A stretch of DNA of 64,000 bases, from the NCBI GenBank assembly GCA_032119795.1, contig JAUMFO010000038.1, positions 1-64,000 of the forward strand. Reading direction: 5' to 3'. Position 1 is the first letter of the stretch. Each line of letters begins with the position of its first letter. Under the pieces are notes generated by a model. The model had not been told where the DNA came from and searched no databases. It saw only the letters and a program-made list of their open reading frames with translations. Positions 54,899 to 63,418 of this stretch are shown one piece after another. The stretch comes from JAGIBJ01 sp032119795. GTDB taxonomy: Bacteria; Actinomycetota; Thermoleophilia; Solirubrobacterales; Solirubrobacteraceae. Both the position numbers and the translations under genes were made by a program.

Positions 54899-55022
54899 TT
54901 TTGGCGCGTCAGCCTCGGTCTGGTTTGCAGCGACGGTCTGCAAACCTGATGGCTCCGGGGGTTTTGGCGCGTCAGCCTCGGTCTGGTTTGCAGCGACGGT
55001 CTGCAAACCTGATGGCTCCGGG
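54899..55022. repeat. 63-bp tandem duplication, each copy with a hairpin
   Basis: Two copies, period 63 bp (starting 54899 and 54962), essentially identical over 61 bases. Each copy contains GGTTTGCAG-N7-CTGCAAACC, a perfect 9-bp inverted repeat. It lies between the divergent SOS gene and the alkyltransferase-like gene. Confidence 0.9.
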
Positions 55023-55047
55023 CCTGTGCGGCTCTACGATCGACGCC

Positions 55048-55347
55048 ATGGCCGACGAGGAGCGCATCGAGCGGATCAGGGCAGCGGTCCTGGCAATCCC
55101 CGAGGGCTTCGTGCGCACCTACGGCGACATCGCCCCGCGAACCCCGCGCCTCGTCGGCGCCGTCCTGCGCGAGCACGGCGAGGGCCTCCCGTGGCACCGC
55201 GTCGTGCGAGCCGACGGCTCCGTCACCCAAGGCGAGCGCCAGCTCGCCCTCCTGCGCGCCGAAGACGTCCCCCTGCGCCCAGACGGCCAAAAGGTCGACC
55301 TCCCCGAGGCCCGCTTCCCACTGCCACCGGGCGAGACGGCGCCCTAG
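55048..55347 (+). CDS. Alkyltransferase-like protein (ATL)
   Basis: 99 residues of the MGMT C-terminal domain. The motif normally PCHRV is here PWHRVVRADG, with Trp49 in place of the active-site Cys, the defining feature of ATLs. FVRTYGDIAP and VGAVLREHG match the helix-turn-helix and nucleotide-flipping region. ATLs bind O6-alkylguanine without repairing it and pass it to nucleotide excision repair. It stands next to an SOS-controlled gene. Start ATG 55048. Confidence 0.93.
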   Translation: MADEERIERIRAAVLAIPEGFVRTYGDIAPRTPRLVGAVLREHGEGLPWHRVVRADGSVTQGERQLALLRAEDVPLRPDGQKVDLPEARFPLPPGETAP

Positions 55348-55424
55348 AGGCCCCGACCTCACCAACCAGCGCAGGCCCTCGAGAACGCGCACGAAGGAAG
55401 CAGGCGAGGTCCTGACGGGTCGCC

Positions 55425-55468
55425 GACCAGAGGGAGCGCCAGCGACCGGAGGGAGTGGTCCGAACGGG
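55425..55468. repeat. Interspersed repeat, third copy
   Basis: 44-nt core matching 18691-18734 with four mismatches (GACCAGAGGGAGCGCCAGCG at its start). It lies between the convergent ATL and HpcH/HpaI genes. The long perfect arms of the other copies are not evident here. Confidence 0.75.
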
Positions 55469-55504
55469 GGCTCACCCACCCCCGCCCGGAACGTTGCCGA
55501 AGGT

Positions 55505-56557
55505 CTAGAACCCGTACGCGGCGGTGAGCTCCTCGTCACCCTCAGCCAGCTGCTCGGCGAGCTCAACAAGCACCTTTGCCTGCTTCCAAGTGGCGTCGTC
55601 TTGCATCTTGCCGTCGATCATGTGGACGCCCTTGCCGTCCGGGATCGCTTCGATGATCTTCTTGGCGAAGAGCACTTCGGCGGGATCCGGCGAGAAGACC
55701 TTCTTGGCGATCGCGATCTGGGCGGGGTGCAGCGACCAGGTGCCGACGCAGCCGAGGATGAAGGCAGCGCGGAACTGGGCTTCGCAGGCGACGGTGTCTT
55801 TGATGTCTCCGAACGGGCCGTAGAACGGCAGGATGCCGGCGGCGGTGCAGGCGTCGACCATGCGGGCGACGGTGTAGTGCCACGGGTCCTGCTGGGCGCG
55901 GACGCGGCCGATCTCGAGGTCGTCGGCGTCGGTCGGATCCGAGATCGAGACGTAGCCGGGGTGGCCGCCACCGACGCGGGTGGTCTTCATGCGGCGGGAG
56001 GCGGCGAGGTCGGCGGGGCCGAGCGAGATGCCCTGCATGCGCGGGGAAGCGCTGGCGATCTCCTCGACGTTGATCATGCCGGAGGCCGTCTCGAGGATCG
56101 CGTGGAAGAGGATCGGGCGCGTGATGCCGGCCTTGGCCTCGAGCTGGGCGACGAGGCGGTCGGCGTAGTGGATGTCGTCGGCGGACTCGACCTTCGGGAT
56201 CATGATCACGTCGAGCTGGTTGCCGATCTCGCTCACGAGCGTGGTGAGGTCGTCCAGGACCCACGGCGACTCGAGCGAGTTGATGCGCGTCCACAGGGGC
56301 GTGCCGCCGAGGTCGATCTCCTTGCCGGCCTTCACGAGGCCGGCACGAGCGGCTTCCTTCTTGTCGACGGAGACCGCGTCTTCGAGGTTGCCCAAGACGA
56401 TGTCGGCCTTGGCGGCGATGTCCGGCAGCTTGCCGAGCATCTTCTCGTTGCTCGGGTCGAAGAAGTGGATCATCCGCGACGGGGTGAACGGGATCTCGCG
56501 GAGAGGCTCCGGGGCACCCGCGGCGAGCGGCTTAAAGAAATCACGAGGATGGCGCAC
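55505..56557 (-). CDS. HpcH/HpaI aldolase / CitE-like CoA-ester lyase, paralogue 2
   Basis: 350 residues, the same superfamily as the gene at 46.8 kb but longer and diverged: FTPSRMIHFFDPSNEKMLGK, LGNLEDAVSVDKKEAAR, VIMIPKVESADDIHYADR, ASPRMQGISLGPADLAA and GTWSLHPAQIAIA. Glu/Asp metal ligands are conserved. It could be a malyl-CoA or beta-methylmalyl-CoA lyase. It is a single gene, following the TAP-like hydrolase by 9 bp on the same strand and perhaps co-transcribed. Confidence 0.88.
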   Translation of the reverse strand: MRHPRDFFKPLAAGAPEPLREIPFTPSRMIHFFDPSNEKMLGKLPDIAAKADIVLGNLEDAVSVDKKEAARAGLVKAGKEIDLGGTPLWTRINSLESPWVLDDLTTLVSEIGNQLDVIMIPKVESADDIHYADRLVAQLEAKAGITRPILFHAILETASGMINVEEIASASPRMQGISLGPADLAASRRMKTTRVGGGHPGYVSISDPTDADDLEIGRVRAQQDPWHYTVARMVDACTAAGILPFYGPFGDIKDTVACEAQFRAAFILGCVGTWSLHPAQIAIAKKVFSPDPAEVLFAKKIIEAIPDGKGVHMIDGKMQDDATWKQAKVLVELAEQLAEGDEELTAAYGF

Positions 56558-56566
56558 CGCCTGATC

Positions 56567-58534
56567 CTACGAAGCGGCGGCCTCTGCTTGCGTCTTCCTG
56601 GCGCGAGCCATCTCCAGGGCCTGCGCGAGCGTTGGGAGGTCGGTCGCGACCGACGCCGCGCTAGCGCGCGGCTTGGCGTTGACCCGCGAGCCGCCGAGGC
56701 GGCCGGTGGCGCGGCCACTCTTGGTGAGCGTGATCGCGCCGCTGGCAGCGTTGGAGCCTGAGAAGGTGAACGTCGAGGTGCCGTTTGCGTTGTAGGACCC
56801 GCTGATGCGCACGCCGGGAACCAGCTCGTAGCTGCGCAGCGTCCAGCGCGTCTGCGACTTCACCCGCGCCGAGCCGCCCCGCAGCCCGCCGATCGACTCC
56901 GGCAGGCCTCCGGTGGCGAGGATCTCGCCGATGATCGCCCGGCGGGCGTCGGTCAGCGCGGCGGGGAGCAGGTTGAGCGTCCGGCCGGGCCTCGAGGGCA
57001 GGCTGCCGGCCTTGGGGATGTCGGCGAGCGAGCGTGGCGCGCGACTCGTCGGCTGGAACGGCGAATCGACGGCCTTGCAGGCTGCGGGCGCCGCGCCCTT
57101 GAGGAATGCGCTCACGGCGTCTTTGCCGCAGGTGCCGTACTCGGCCGTCAGGACCGAGTGGCCGACCTGCGGGATCGCCACGAGTTTGCCCTGTGGGAAC
57201 CGGGCGACGAGCGTCGTGGCGTCCTCCAGTGGGGTGCGCACGTCAGCCTGGCCGCTGAGCACCAGCACCGGAATATCGGGGAGTGGACCAGGTGCCGGCG
57301 GCGCCGCTGAGGCGACGTTCCAGCCCAGGCACGTGCCCGCGAAGCTGCCGAGGCCAACCGACCGTGGGAAGAGGCCCCACGCTGCGGCTGGGGCTGCGGC
57401 CACGGCGTCGGCGAGCTGCTTGGTGCGCTGCGAGAGCGAGCCGCCGCGCGCCCAGGGGAAGGTCGGGTTCTCTTCGCAGAGCGTGGCGAGGTAGAGCGCG
57501 CCGTCGCCGAATTCCTCGTCGTCTTCTTCGGACTGCAGCCGCTCGCCGGGGAGCGCGTCGCGGCTGTCGAGGCCGCCGGAGTTGGCGGAGAGGCGCAGCA
57601 GTGGCTGGCGATCGCCCTTGCGCGCCGATCGCACCGCTGCGGGGAGTTGCGCGCGGATCGCGGGGCTGAGGTCGCCGGCCGTGATCAGATCCAGGAGGCC
57701 GTTGACGCCGAGCCTGGCGGTGTAGCGGCGTCCGTCGCCGTCGAAGACCGGCGCGCTGATGCTGCCCTTGGCAAGGTCGCCGGCGAGCCGCCGCAGATCG
57801 CCGACGGCGTTCGGCGTGGCGTCTTTACAGGCGCGGCTGGCGCAGAGGTCATCGCCGATCACGCGGGTGGTGGCCGTCGCGGTGCCTCGGCGCAGCGAGT
57901 CCGGGCCCTCGGGCAGCACCGTCGAGTCGAGAATGAGCCCGCGGGTGCGCGCGGGATACGCGGCGGCGTAGGCCAGCGCGACCTTCGTGCCGTAAGAGAC
58001 GCCCATCAGGATCAGCTGGTCGTAGCCGCCCGCGATGCGCAGGTCTTCCAGGTCGGCGACCGTGTCGGCGGTGGTGTAGAGCGCTCGGCGCGCGCCAAGC
58101 TCGGTGGAGCAGCGGCCGATCAGCAGATCGAAGTTGCCGCGGTCCTGCAGGGCGGCGCAGCTCAGCGAGCCGGACTTTCCGGTGCCGCGCTGATCGAAGA
58201 CGAGCAGGTCCTTGTCGGCCAGGCCGACGGAGACCAGGCTCGCGAAGCTGCGAGCAAACGGCTGGGCCGCTTGGCCGGGGCCGCCGGCGAAGGCGACGAT
58301 GGCCGTCCGCGTCGGGTTCGTCGGCGCGACCTTGCGCGTGACCGACAGGCTGACCGTCCCCGGGAGCGCACCTTTGTGGTCGAGCGGGACCGAGAGCTTG
58401 CCGCACTGGTAGTTCGCGGCGAGGCAGCCGGCCCACGGAATGTCGGCGGCCTGCGCGGGGCTCGTGGAGGCCGCGAGCGAGATGCTCGCCAGGAGACCCG
58501 CGAGCAGGGGCCAGGAGCGTCGGCGAGCAGGCAT
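56567..58534 (-). CDS. Secreted alpha/beta-hydrolase of the TAP-like (tripeptidyl aminopeptidase) group
   Basis: 655 residues with a signal peptide (about 1-30). The hydrolase core has the oxyanion stretch VAFAGGPGQAAQP, LVFDQRGTGKSG, nucleophile Ser in LILMGVSYGTKVAL and a C-terminal TAP-like part (IPVLVLSGQADVRTPLED with Asp, VGHSVLT with His), so the triad is complete. The final 110 residues add a beta-type domain. It probably trims peptides or esters outside the cell. ATG 58534 is chosen over GTG 58537. Confidence 0.9.
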   Translation of the reverse strand: MPARRRSWPLLAGLLASISLAASTSPAQAADIPWAGCLAANYQCGKLSVPLDHKGALPGTVSLSVTRKVAPTNPTRTAIVAFAGGPGQAAQPFARSFASLVSVGLADKDLLVFDQRGTGKSGSLSCAALQDRGNFDLLIGRCSTELGARRALYTTADTVADLEDLRIAGGYDQLILMGVSYGTKVALAYAAAYPARTRGLILDSTVLPEGPDSLRRGTATATTRVIGDDLCASRACKDATPNAVGDLRRLAGDLAKGSISAPVFDGDGRRYTARLGVNGLLDLITAGDLSPAIRAQLPAAVRSARKGDRQPLLRLSANSGGLDSRDALPGERLQSEEDDEEFGDGALYLATLCEENPTFPWARGGSLSQRTKQLADAVAAAPAAAWGLFPRSVGLGSFAGTCLGWNVASAAPPAPGPLPDIPVLVLSGQADVRTPLEDATTLVARFPQGKLVAIPQVGHSVLTAEYGTCGKDAVSAFLKGAAPAACKAVDSPFQPTSRAPRSLADIPKAGSLPSRPGRTLNLLPAALTDARRAIIGEILATGGLPESIGGLRGGSARVKSQTRWTLRSYELVPGVRISGSYNANGTSTFTFSGSNAASGAITLTKSGRATGRLGGSRVNAKPRASAASVATDLPTLAQALEMARARKTQAEAAAS

Positions 58535-58609
58535 CACCGCAACGTACCGGTGCGGTAGGTCGCGGGACGCCGCAAAGCGCCCGTCAGTGCGTCATCTAGG
58601 CTGCCGCGC

Positions 58610-60352
58610 ATGGCCCCGCCTCGCGACCCCAGCAACGCCGAGATCGCCGTCATCTTCGAGGAGCTGGCGGATCGCTACGAGCTCGACGGCGCGATCGCTC
58701 ACCGCGTGCTGGCCTACCGCAACGCCGCCGACGCGGTGCGCGCGGCGCCGACGTCGGTCGCGGCGCAGACTCGCGAGGGAACCGTCACCGACATCCCGGG
58801 GATCGGCAAGACCCTCGAGGAGAAGCTGGGCGATCTCCTCGATACCGGCACGATTCCGGCGCTCGAGAAGCTGCGGGCCAAGATCCCCGACGGGCTGCTC
58901 GTGCTCACCCGCGTGCCGGGCCTGGGCGCCAAGCGGATCGCGAAGATGCACCGGGAACTCGGGATCGACGGGCCCGAGACGCTGAAGGTCGCGCTCGACA
59001 CCGGCCAGGTCGCCGAGCTCAAGGGCTTCGGCGCGTCGAGCGCCGCGAAGATCGCTGCGGCGCTGGAGGCCGCCGGCGACGCCATCAGCGGCGGCCCCGA
59101 GCGGGTCCTGCTGCCAAAGGCACTGGAGATCGGGGAGGCGCTGCGCGACGAGCTGCGCGCGCACCCGTCCAGCGACCGTGTGGAGCTGGCCGGATCGGCT
59201 CGGCGCCGGGTAGACAGCGTCCACGACCTCGACCTCATCGCGACCACCAGCGACGTGCATGCCCTCGTCGACGCGTTTGCCGCCTCCGAGTTGATGGCCG
59301 AGGTGACGTCGCGGGGCGACAACGGCGCCCACGGCATGACGCAGGCGGGGCTTGCCGTCGACCTGCGGGTCGTGCCGCCGGCGCAGTTCGGCAACCTGCT
59401 GCAGCACTTCACCGGTTCCAAGGCGCACAACGTGGCCTTGCGTACGCAGGCGCAGGCGCGGGGGATTCGCGTGTCCGAGCGCGGCATCCTCAATGAGGAG
59501 ACGGGCCAGCTGACGCGGTGTGACACGGAGGAGCAGGTCTACGAGACGCTGGGCCTCACGTGGGTGCCGCCGGAGCTTCGCGAGGATCGCGGCGAGCTGC
59601 AGCTGGGCGCCGACGAGGTGCCGAAGCTGATCGAACTCTCGGATCTCCGCGGAGATCTGCACCTGCACTCCACGAAGTCCGACGGGCGCGCCTCGATCGA
59701 GGAGATGGCGCATGCCGCGATCGAGCTGGGCCACGAGTACCTGGTGATCACCGATCACTCGGCCTCGCACGGATTCGGCAACCACGTGACGCCGGAGGAA
59801 CTCGAGCGGACCATCAAGGAGGTGCGGGCGCTCGATCCCACCTTCGGCGACGCGTTCACGCTGCTGGCCGGCAGCGAGATCAACATCGGCGTCGACGGCT
59901 CCCTCGACTACCCGGACGAACTCGTCGCGCAGCTGGACTGGGTCGTGGCGTCCGTCCATACGGCATTCGCCAGCGACCCGACGGCCCGCATCGTCGCCGC
60001 GTGCGAGCACCCCTCGGTCGACCTGATCGGCCACCCGACGGGCCGCATGATCGAGAAGCGCGCGCCGTACGACCTCGACATGAAGCAGGTGATCGAGGTC
60101 GCGGCGGCCACCGGCACGTTCCTGGAGATCAACGGCTCGCCGAGGCGTCGCGACCTGAGCGAGATCCACGCGCGGGAGGCGGCGCGCTGCGGCGTGAAGC
60201 TGGTGATCAGCTCCGACGCCCACGGCCCCGAGGTCCTGACCAACCAGCGGTGGGGGATCTACACCGCCCGGCGCGCCTGGCTCACGGCTGCCGACGTGGC
60301 GAACACGCGGCCCTGGGCGGAGCTCAGGCAGCTGCGCAAAGGCGCGCGCTGA
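58610..60352 (+). CDS. polX: Family X DNA polymerase with PHP domain
   Basis: 580 residues. N-terminal helix-hairpin-helix repeats (about 55-165; VTDIPGIGKTLEEKLG, LTRVPGLGAKRI), the nucleotidyltransferase palm with Asp206 and Asp208 (HDLDLIA) after GSARRR and third acid Asp251 (AVDLRVV), then a PHP domain (about 345-570; DLHLHSTKSDG, ITDHS, SDAHGP). PolX fills short gaps in base-excision or end-joining repair and the PHP part supplies 3'-end processing. Start ATG 58610. Divergent from the hydrolase gene. Confidence 0.95.
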   Translation: MAPPRDPSNAEIAVIFEELADRYELDGAIAHRVLAYRNAADAVRAAPTSVAAQTREGTVTDIPGIGKTLEEKLGDLLDTGTIPALEKLRAKIPDGLLVLTRVPGLGAKRIAKMHRELGIDGPETLKVALDTGQVAELKGFGASSAAKIAAALEAAGDAISGGPERVLLPKALEIGEALRDELRAHPSSDRVELAGSARRRVDSVHDLDLIATTSDVHALVDAFAASELMAEVTSRGDNGAHGMTQAGLAVDLRVVPPAQFGNLLQHFTGSKAHNVALRTQAQARGIRVSERGILNEETGQLTRCDTEEQVYETLGLTWVPPELREDRGELQLGADEVPKLIELSDLRGDLHLHSTKSDGRASIEEMAHAAIELGHEYLVITDHSASHGFGNHVTPEELERTIKEVRALDPTFGDAFTLLAGSEINIGVDGSLDYPDELVAQLDWVVASVHTAFASDPTARIVAACEHPSVDLIGHPTGRMIEKRAPYDLDMKQVIEVAAATGTFLEINGSPRRRDLSEIHAREAARCGVKLVISSDAHGPEVLTNQRWGIYTARRAWLTAADVANTRPWAELRQLRKGAR

Positions 60353-60446
60353 GGCTGCGCTGGCCTCGTTGCGGTCGCGCACTCCACGGAAGGGGCAACG
60401 ATGTCTTCGGTTGGCCCAGTGCCGTCTGCGCTACGTTGCACATCAG

Positions 60447-60965
60447 ATGGCCGAGACGGACCACCTCACACAGATTGTTTCGACGTCGACCGCTCGCGAA
60501 CTCGATCTGTTTGGTCTGGGCGCTCAGATCGTTCACGTCCACGGAGCGGACTGGCAGCAGATTCGCGAGGGCGCAGCATCAGCCCGACTCGAACTGGCCG
60601 CCGATTTCTTGGCGAGAGCGGAGGCTTCAATTGTGGCGGCAAGTTTCCGCGACGCAGTAAGTCGGGCCTACTACGCGGCCTATCACGCGTTGCGTGCGGC
60701 CACATTCATTGCGTTCGACGGCGACGACCATCAGCAGCATTCGGTGCTGCCGCGAAAGATCCCCGATGATCTGGATGGATTCGAGCGCTTTCGCGTGGAC
60801 CTCAACAAGGCGAGACTTGCCCGGAACCGCGCCGACTACGATGTGTGGCCAACGGCCAATGCAGACTGGCAGCGCGATGCCCAATGGGTGGTCGCGCTCG
60901 CTCAGGACGCGGTCGAGGCTGTGCGGCAGTACTTGTCCCAGGAGAACGATGAACGACAGTCTTGA
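60447..60965 (+). CDS. HEPN-domain protein, candidate RNase
   Basis: 172 residues. The C-terminal two-thirds form a HEPN helical bundle: AADFLARAEASIVAASFRDA and then SRAYYAAYHALRAATFIAF, where Arg73-x6-His80 is the R-x4-6-H motif of HEPN ribonucleases. An N-terminal segment of about 40 residues is unassigned. HEPN RNases act in toxin-antitoxin, abortive infection and CRISPR systems. Its 3' end overlaps the next gene by 17 nt, and a lower-GC, A/T-ending codon use sets the pair apart from neighbours, suggesting transfer. The ATG at 60447 is used; upstream sequence is Arg/Cys-rich and unlikely. Confidence 0.8.
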   Translation: MAETDHLTQIVSTSTARELDLFGLGAQIVHVHGADWQQIREGAASARLELAADFLARAEASIVAASFRDAVSRAYYAAYHALRAATFIAFDGDDHQQHSVLPRKIPDDLDGFERFRVDLNKARLARNRADYDVWPTANADWQRDAQWVVALAQDAVEAVRQYLSQENDERQS

Positions 60966-62595
60966 GATCGCGCAGCGCGCCCTGGCTGGCGCGGAAGTCG
61001 GGCTAGTGGCCTACTCGGAGCGTGTCTTCCCAGGTGAGCGATTCCTGATCCTGTCTGTGTCGCGAGACGACTTGACTACCGCGACGGAGATCGTTGCCGA
61101 CGTCGATTTCGGGACAGACGACTCGGGTAACTCCGTCTTTGCCACGGTACGAGCAGCGAGCGACGACGAAGTGGCTCAACGTGATGACTCGGCCGTGTCA
61201 GGGGTCAACGACGGCCGAGTGGACGAGCTTGTTCGGTTGATTGCCCGGACGTCCCGTTCATCACTGGCTACTCCGAGTCTCGAGTACATCCAAGATGGTC
61301 AGACCAACCTGAACCGAGTCACTGCGGAGCGCCACAATCTGGTGTTCGGGCGACGCGGAGCTGGCAAGACCGCTCTCTTGGTCGAAGCCCATCGTCAAGT
61401 TGAGTCGGAGGGTTCGATCACCGTCTGGATGAACGCTCAGACGTATCGACTGATGACGCGCCAGGAGCTGCTGCTAGGCGTTGCAGCCAAGTTGGCGGAG
61501 AGACTTGAGGTCGCCCTGACCGAGGCTGGAGTCGGCCGGTCGAGCAATCTGTACCGCCAGCTATCCGACATTGCAGGCATCGATCGGCCCCCTACAGATG
61601 TTGAAGGTCATCTGCGGCGTTTGCCGGTTGCCATTCAAGAGGCGGTCACAAAGGTCTCTCAGCTTACCGGCCGTAAGGTCTATTTCTTCCTTGACGACCT
61701 CTACCTGCTGCCCTTGCAGGAGCAACCAGACATCCTTGATTTCTTGCACGCGTGCGTCCGAGACACGTCGGCTTGGCTCAAGATCGCGACCGTGAAGCAC
61801 CTCAGTCGATGGTGGGATTCCGCTCGCCAAACGGGCCTAGAAATCGTCAACGACGTCGAAAGCGTTGAACTCGATTTTACGCTCAGCGACCCTCAACGCG
61901 CCACCCATTTCCTGACCGAGCTAGTCGGAAGCTATGCACGGCGAGCAGGGATCGCTTCTCTGAATCGCGTATTCCATCGGCGGGCACTAGATCGACTTGT
62001 TCTGGCCTCTGGGGCGGTCCCGCGGGACTATCTACAGCTAGCCGCCCGCGCGATCGATTTGGCACGCCGCCGAGAGAATGCCCGTGTCGTCGGGATTGAG
62101 GATGTGAACCAGGCGGCGGGCCAAGCGTCTTCCGATAAGCGGCGTGAACTCGAAGAGGACCTCGCGGCCGACGTCGGATCATCCGGAATCACCCTGAGCG
62201 CATTGAAGGCCGTCAGCGAGTTCTGCCTTGGTCGAAGCGGACACGAACCTTGGACCTACTTCAAAGTTGAATTCAGGGACAAGGAATCTCGCCAGCACGA
62301 GTACTCACTATTGACGCGCCTACTCGAGGTACGGATGGTGCATCTTCTTGACCACTCGGTTTCGGGAAGCGAGGCGGGTAAACGCTACGAGGTCTACATG
62401 CTCGATCTCAGCGAGTACTCCGGGTACAGACTTCGGCGCGGGGTGCATGTTCTGAACTTCGAGAACGGGAGCCTGACTGCCCAGATGACCGGTGATCCGT
62501 CGACACGACGGAAGGGCGAGGCCGCTCGAGATACGATCGGCATCTTTCGAAAGGCGCCGACTCTGCCACTTGAAGTCCTGAGCGCCGACGCCTAA
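60949..62595 (+). CDS. P-loop ATPase (ORC/Cdc6-like AAA) paired with HEPN
   Basis: 548 residues. An N-terminal domain (about 1-115) of unknown type precedes an AAA/STAND-like core: Walker A GRRGAGKT (134-141), Walker B VYFFLDDLYLLP (244-255, Asp249-Asp250), a sensor-like IATVKHLSRW, and VELDFTLSDPQRATHFL, the style of ORC/Cdc6-like proteins. The C-terminal part (about 430-548) looks like winged-helix plus a beta domain. Shine-Dalgarno AGGAG sits before ATG 60949, inside the HEPN gene. It likely senses a signal and controls the HEPN RNase. Lower GC than neighbours. Confidence 0.78.
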   Translation: MNDSLEIAQRALAGAEVGLVAYSERVFPGERFLILSVSRDDLTTATEIVADVDFGTDDSGNSVFATVRAASDDEVAQRDDSAVSGVNDGRVDELVRLIARTSRSSLATPSLEYIQDGQTNLNRVTAERHNLVFGRRGAGKTALLVEAHRQVESEGSITVWMNAQTYRLMTRQELLLGVAAKLAERLEVALTEAGVGRSSNLYRQLSDIAGIDRPPTDVEGHLRRLPVAIQEAVTKVSQLTGRKVYFFLDDLYLLPLQEQPDILDFLHACVRDTSAWLKIATVKHLSRWWDSARQTGLEIVNDVESVELDFTLSDPQRATHFLTELVGSYARRAGIASLNRVFHRRALDRLVLASGAVPRDYLQLAARAIDLARRRENARVVGIEDVNQAAGQASSDKRRELEEDLAADVGSSGITLSALKAVSEFCLGRSGHEPWTYFKVEFRDKESRQHEYSLLTRLLEVRMVHLLDHSVSGSEAGKRYEVYMLDLSEYSGYRLRRGVHVLNFENGSLTAQMTGDPSTRRKGEAARDTIGIFRKAPTLPLEVLSADA

Positions 62596-62614
62596 CGCGC
62601 GGCTCGATAGTTAG

Positions 62615-63418
62615 CTACTGCGGTTTACGCTTGGCGTCACCGTCGAGAGTGGCGTTGCCATCGGACTTTGCAATCCCCTCCGCGGTGGCCGTGCGTGGCA
62701 CCGTTGCGGCGATCCACGCTTGGTGCGCGGCCACGCCGAGGAGCACCAAGAGCGCGGCGCCGAGGGCCAGCATCGCGCTGATCTGCACGAGCAGCGCGCC
62801 GACGGCGGCGCCGACCACCATGGCGGCGATGGCCGTGAGGCGCACGCCCTCGCGGCGCCGCTCGCCGCCCCCGAACCACGAATCGGAGGCGACGTCCGTC
62901 ACCGTTGAGGTGAGCACGGTCGTGGGGACGTCCGTGAACCCCAGTCGGCGCACGGTGGCGTTGCGCAGGCCCATCGCGAGCGCGAGCGTGGCGATCGCGA
63001 GGTAGCGGCGCGGCTCGTCTGGCGTGTCGAGTCCCATCTCCAGGCCGATGAGCAGCAGGCCCGTCACGGTGAGGAGGGCGATCTCGATCGCGGTGATCCG
63101 CCGAAACCAGATAAACGGCACGTGGTGCCACGTGCGCGCGAGGCGACCGGCAACGGCGCCGCCAGCGGCAAACATCACGAGTGCGAGCAGCGTGCGGCTG
63201 ATCGAGAAGTCATATTCGCCGGCGACGCCGAAGCCGAGCAGCACGGCGTTGCCCGTCATGTTGGCGGTGAAGACGCCGCCGATCCCCAGGTACGAGACGG
63301 CGTCGACGATGCCCGTCGCGAAGGTCATGGCCAGGAGCGATGGCAGCAGGAGCTTGCGACGCTCGGACGCGCGGATCCGCTCCCAGGCGGCCTCGGGATC
63401 CGGGGGCGGCGCGAGCAT
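62615..63418 (-). CDS. DUF1275 (YoaK-like) membrane protein
   Basis: 267 residues, about six helices. LLAMTFATGIVDAVSYLGIGGVFTANMTGNAVLLG is the DUF1275 signature (a landmark around residues 28-62: GIVDAVSYLG and FTANMTGN). Function unknown. Its start overlaps the stop of the thioesterase-like gene by one base (TGATG). Confidence 0.9.
   Translation of the reverse strand: MLAPPPDPEAAWERIRASERRKLLLPSLLAMTFATGIVDAVSYLGIGGVFTANMTGNAVLLGFGVAGEYDFSISRTLLALVMFAAGGAVAGRLARTWHHVPFIWFRRITAIEIALLTVTGLLLIGLEMGLDTPDEPRRYLAIATLALAMGLRNATVRRLGFTDVPTTVLTSTVTDVASDSWFGGGERRREGVRLTAIAAMVVGAAVGALLVQISAMLALGAALLVLLGVAAHQAWIAATVPRTATAEGIAKSDGNATLDGDAKRKPQ

Noticed and set aside
54894..55415. Open frame with a repeated peptide across the tandem duplication
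   Set aside because: The repeat arises because the 63-bp period is a multiple of three; no ribosome site, and it runs out of frame into the ATL gene.
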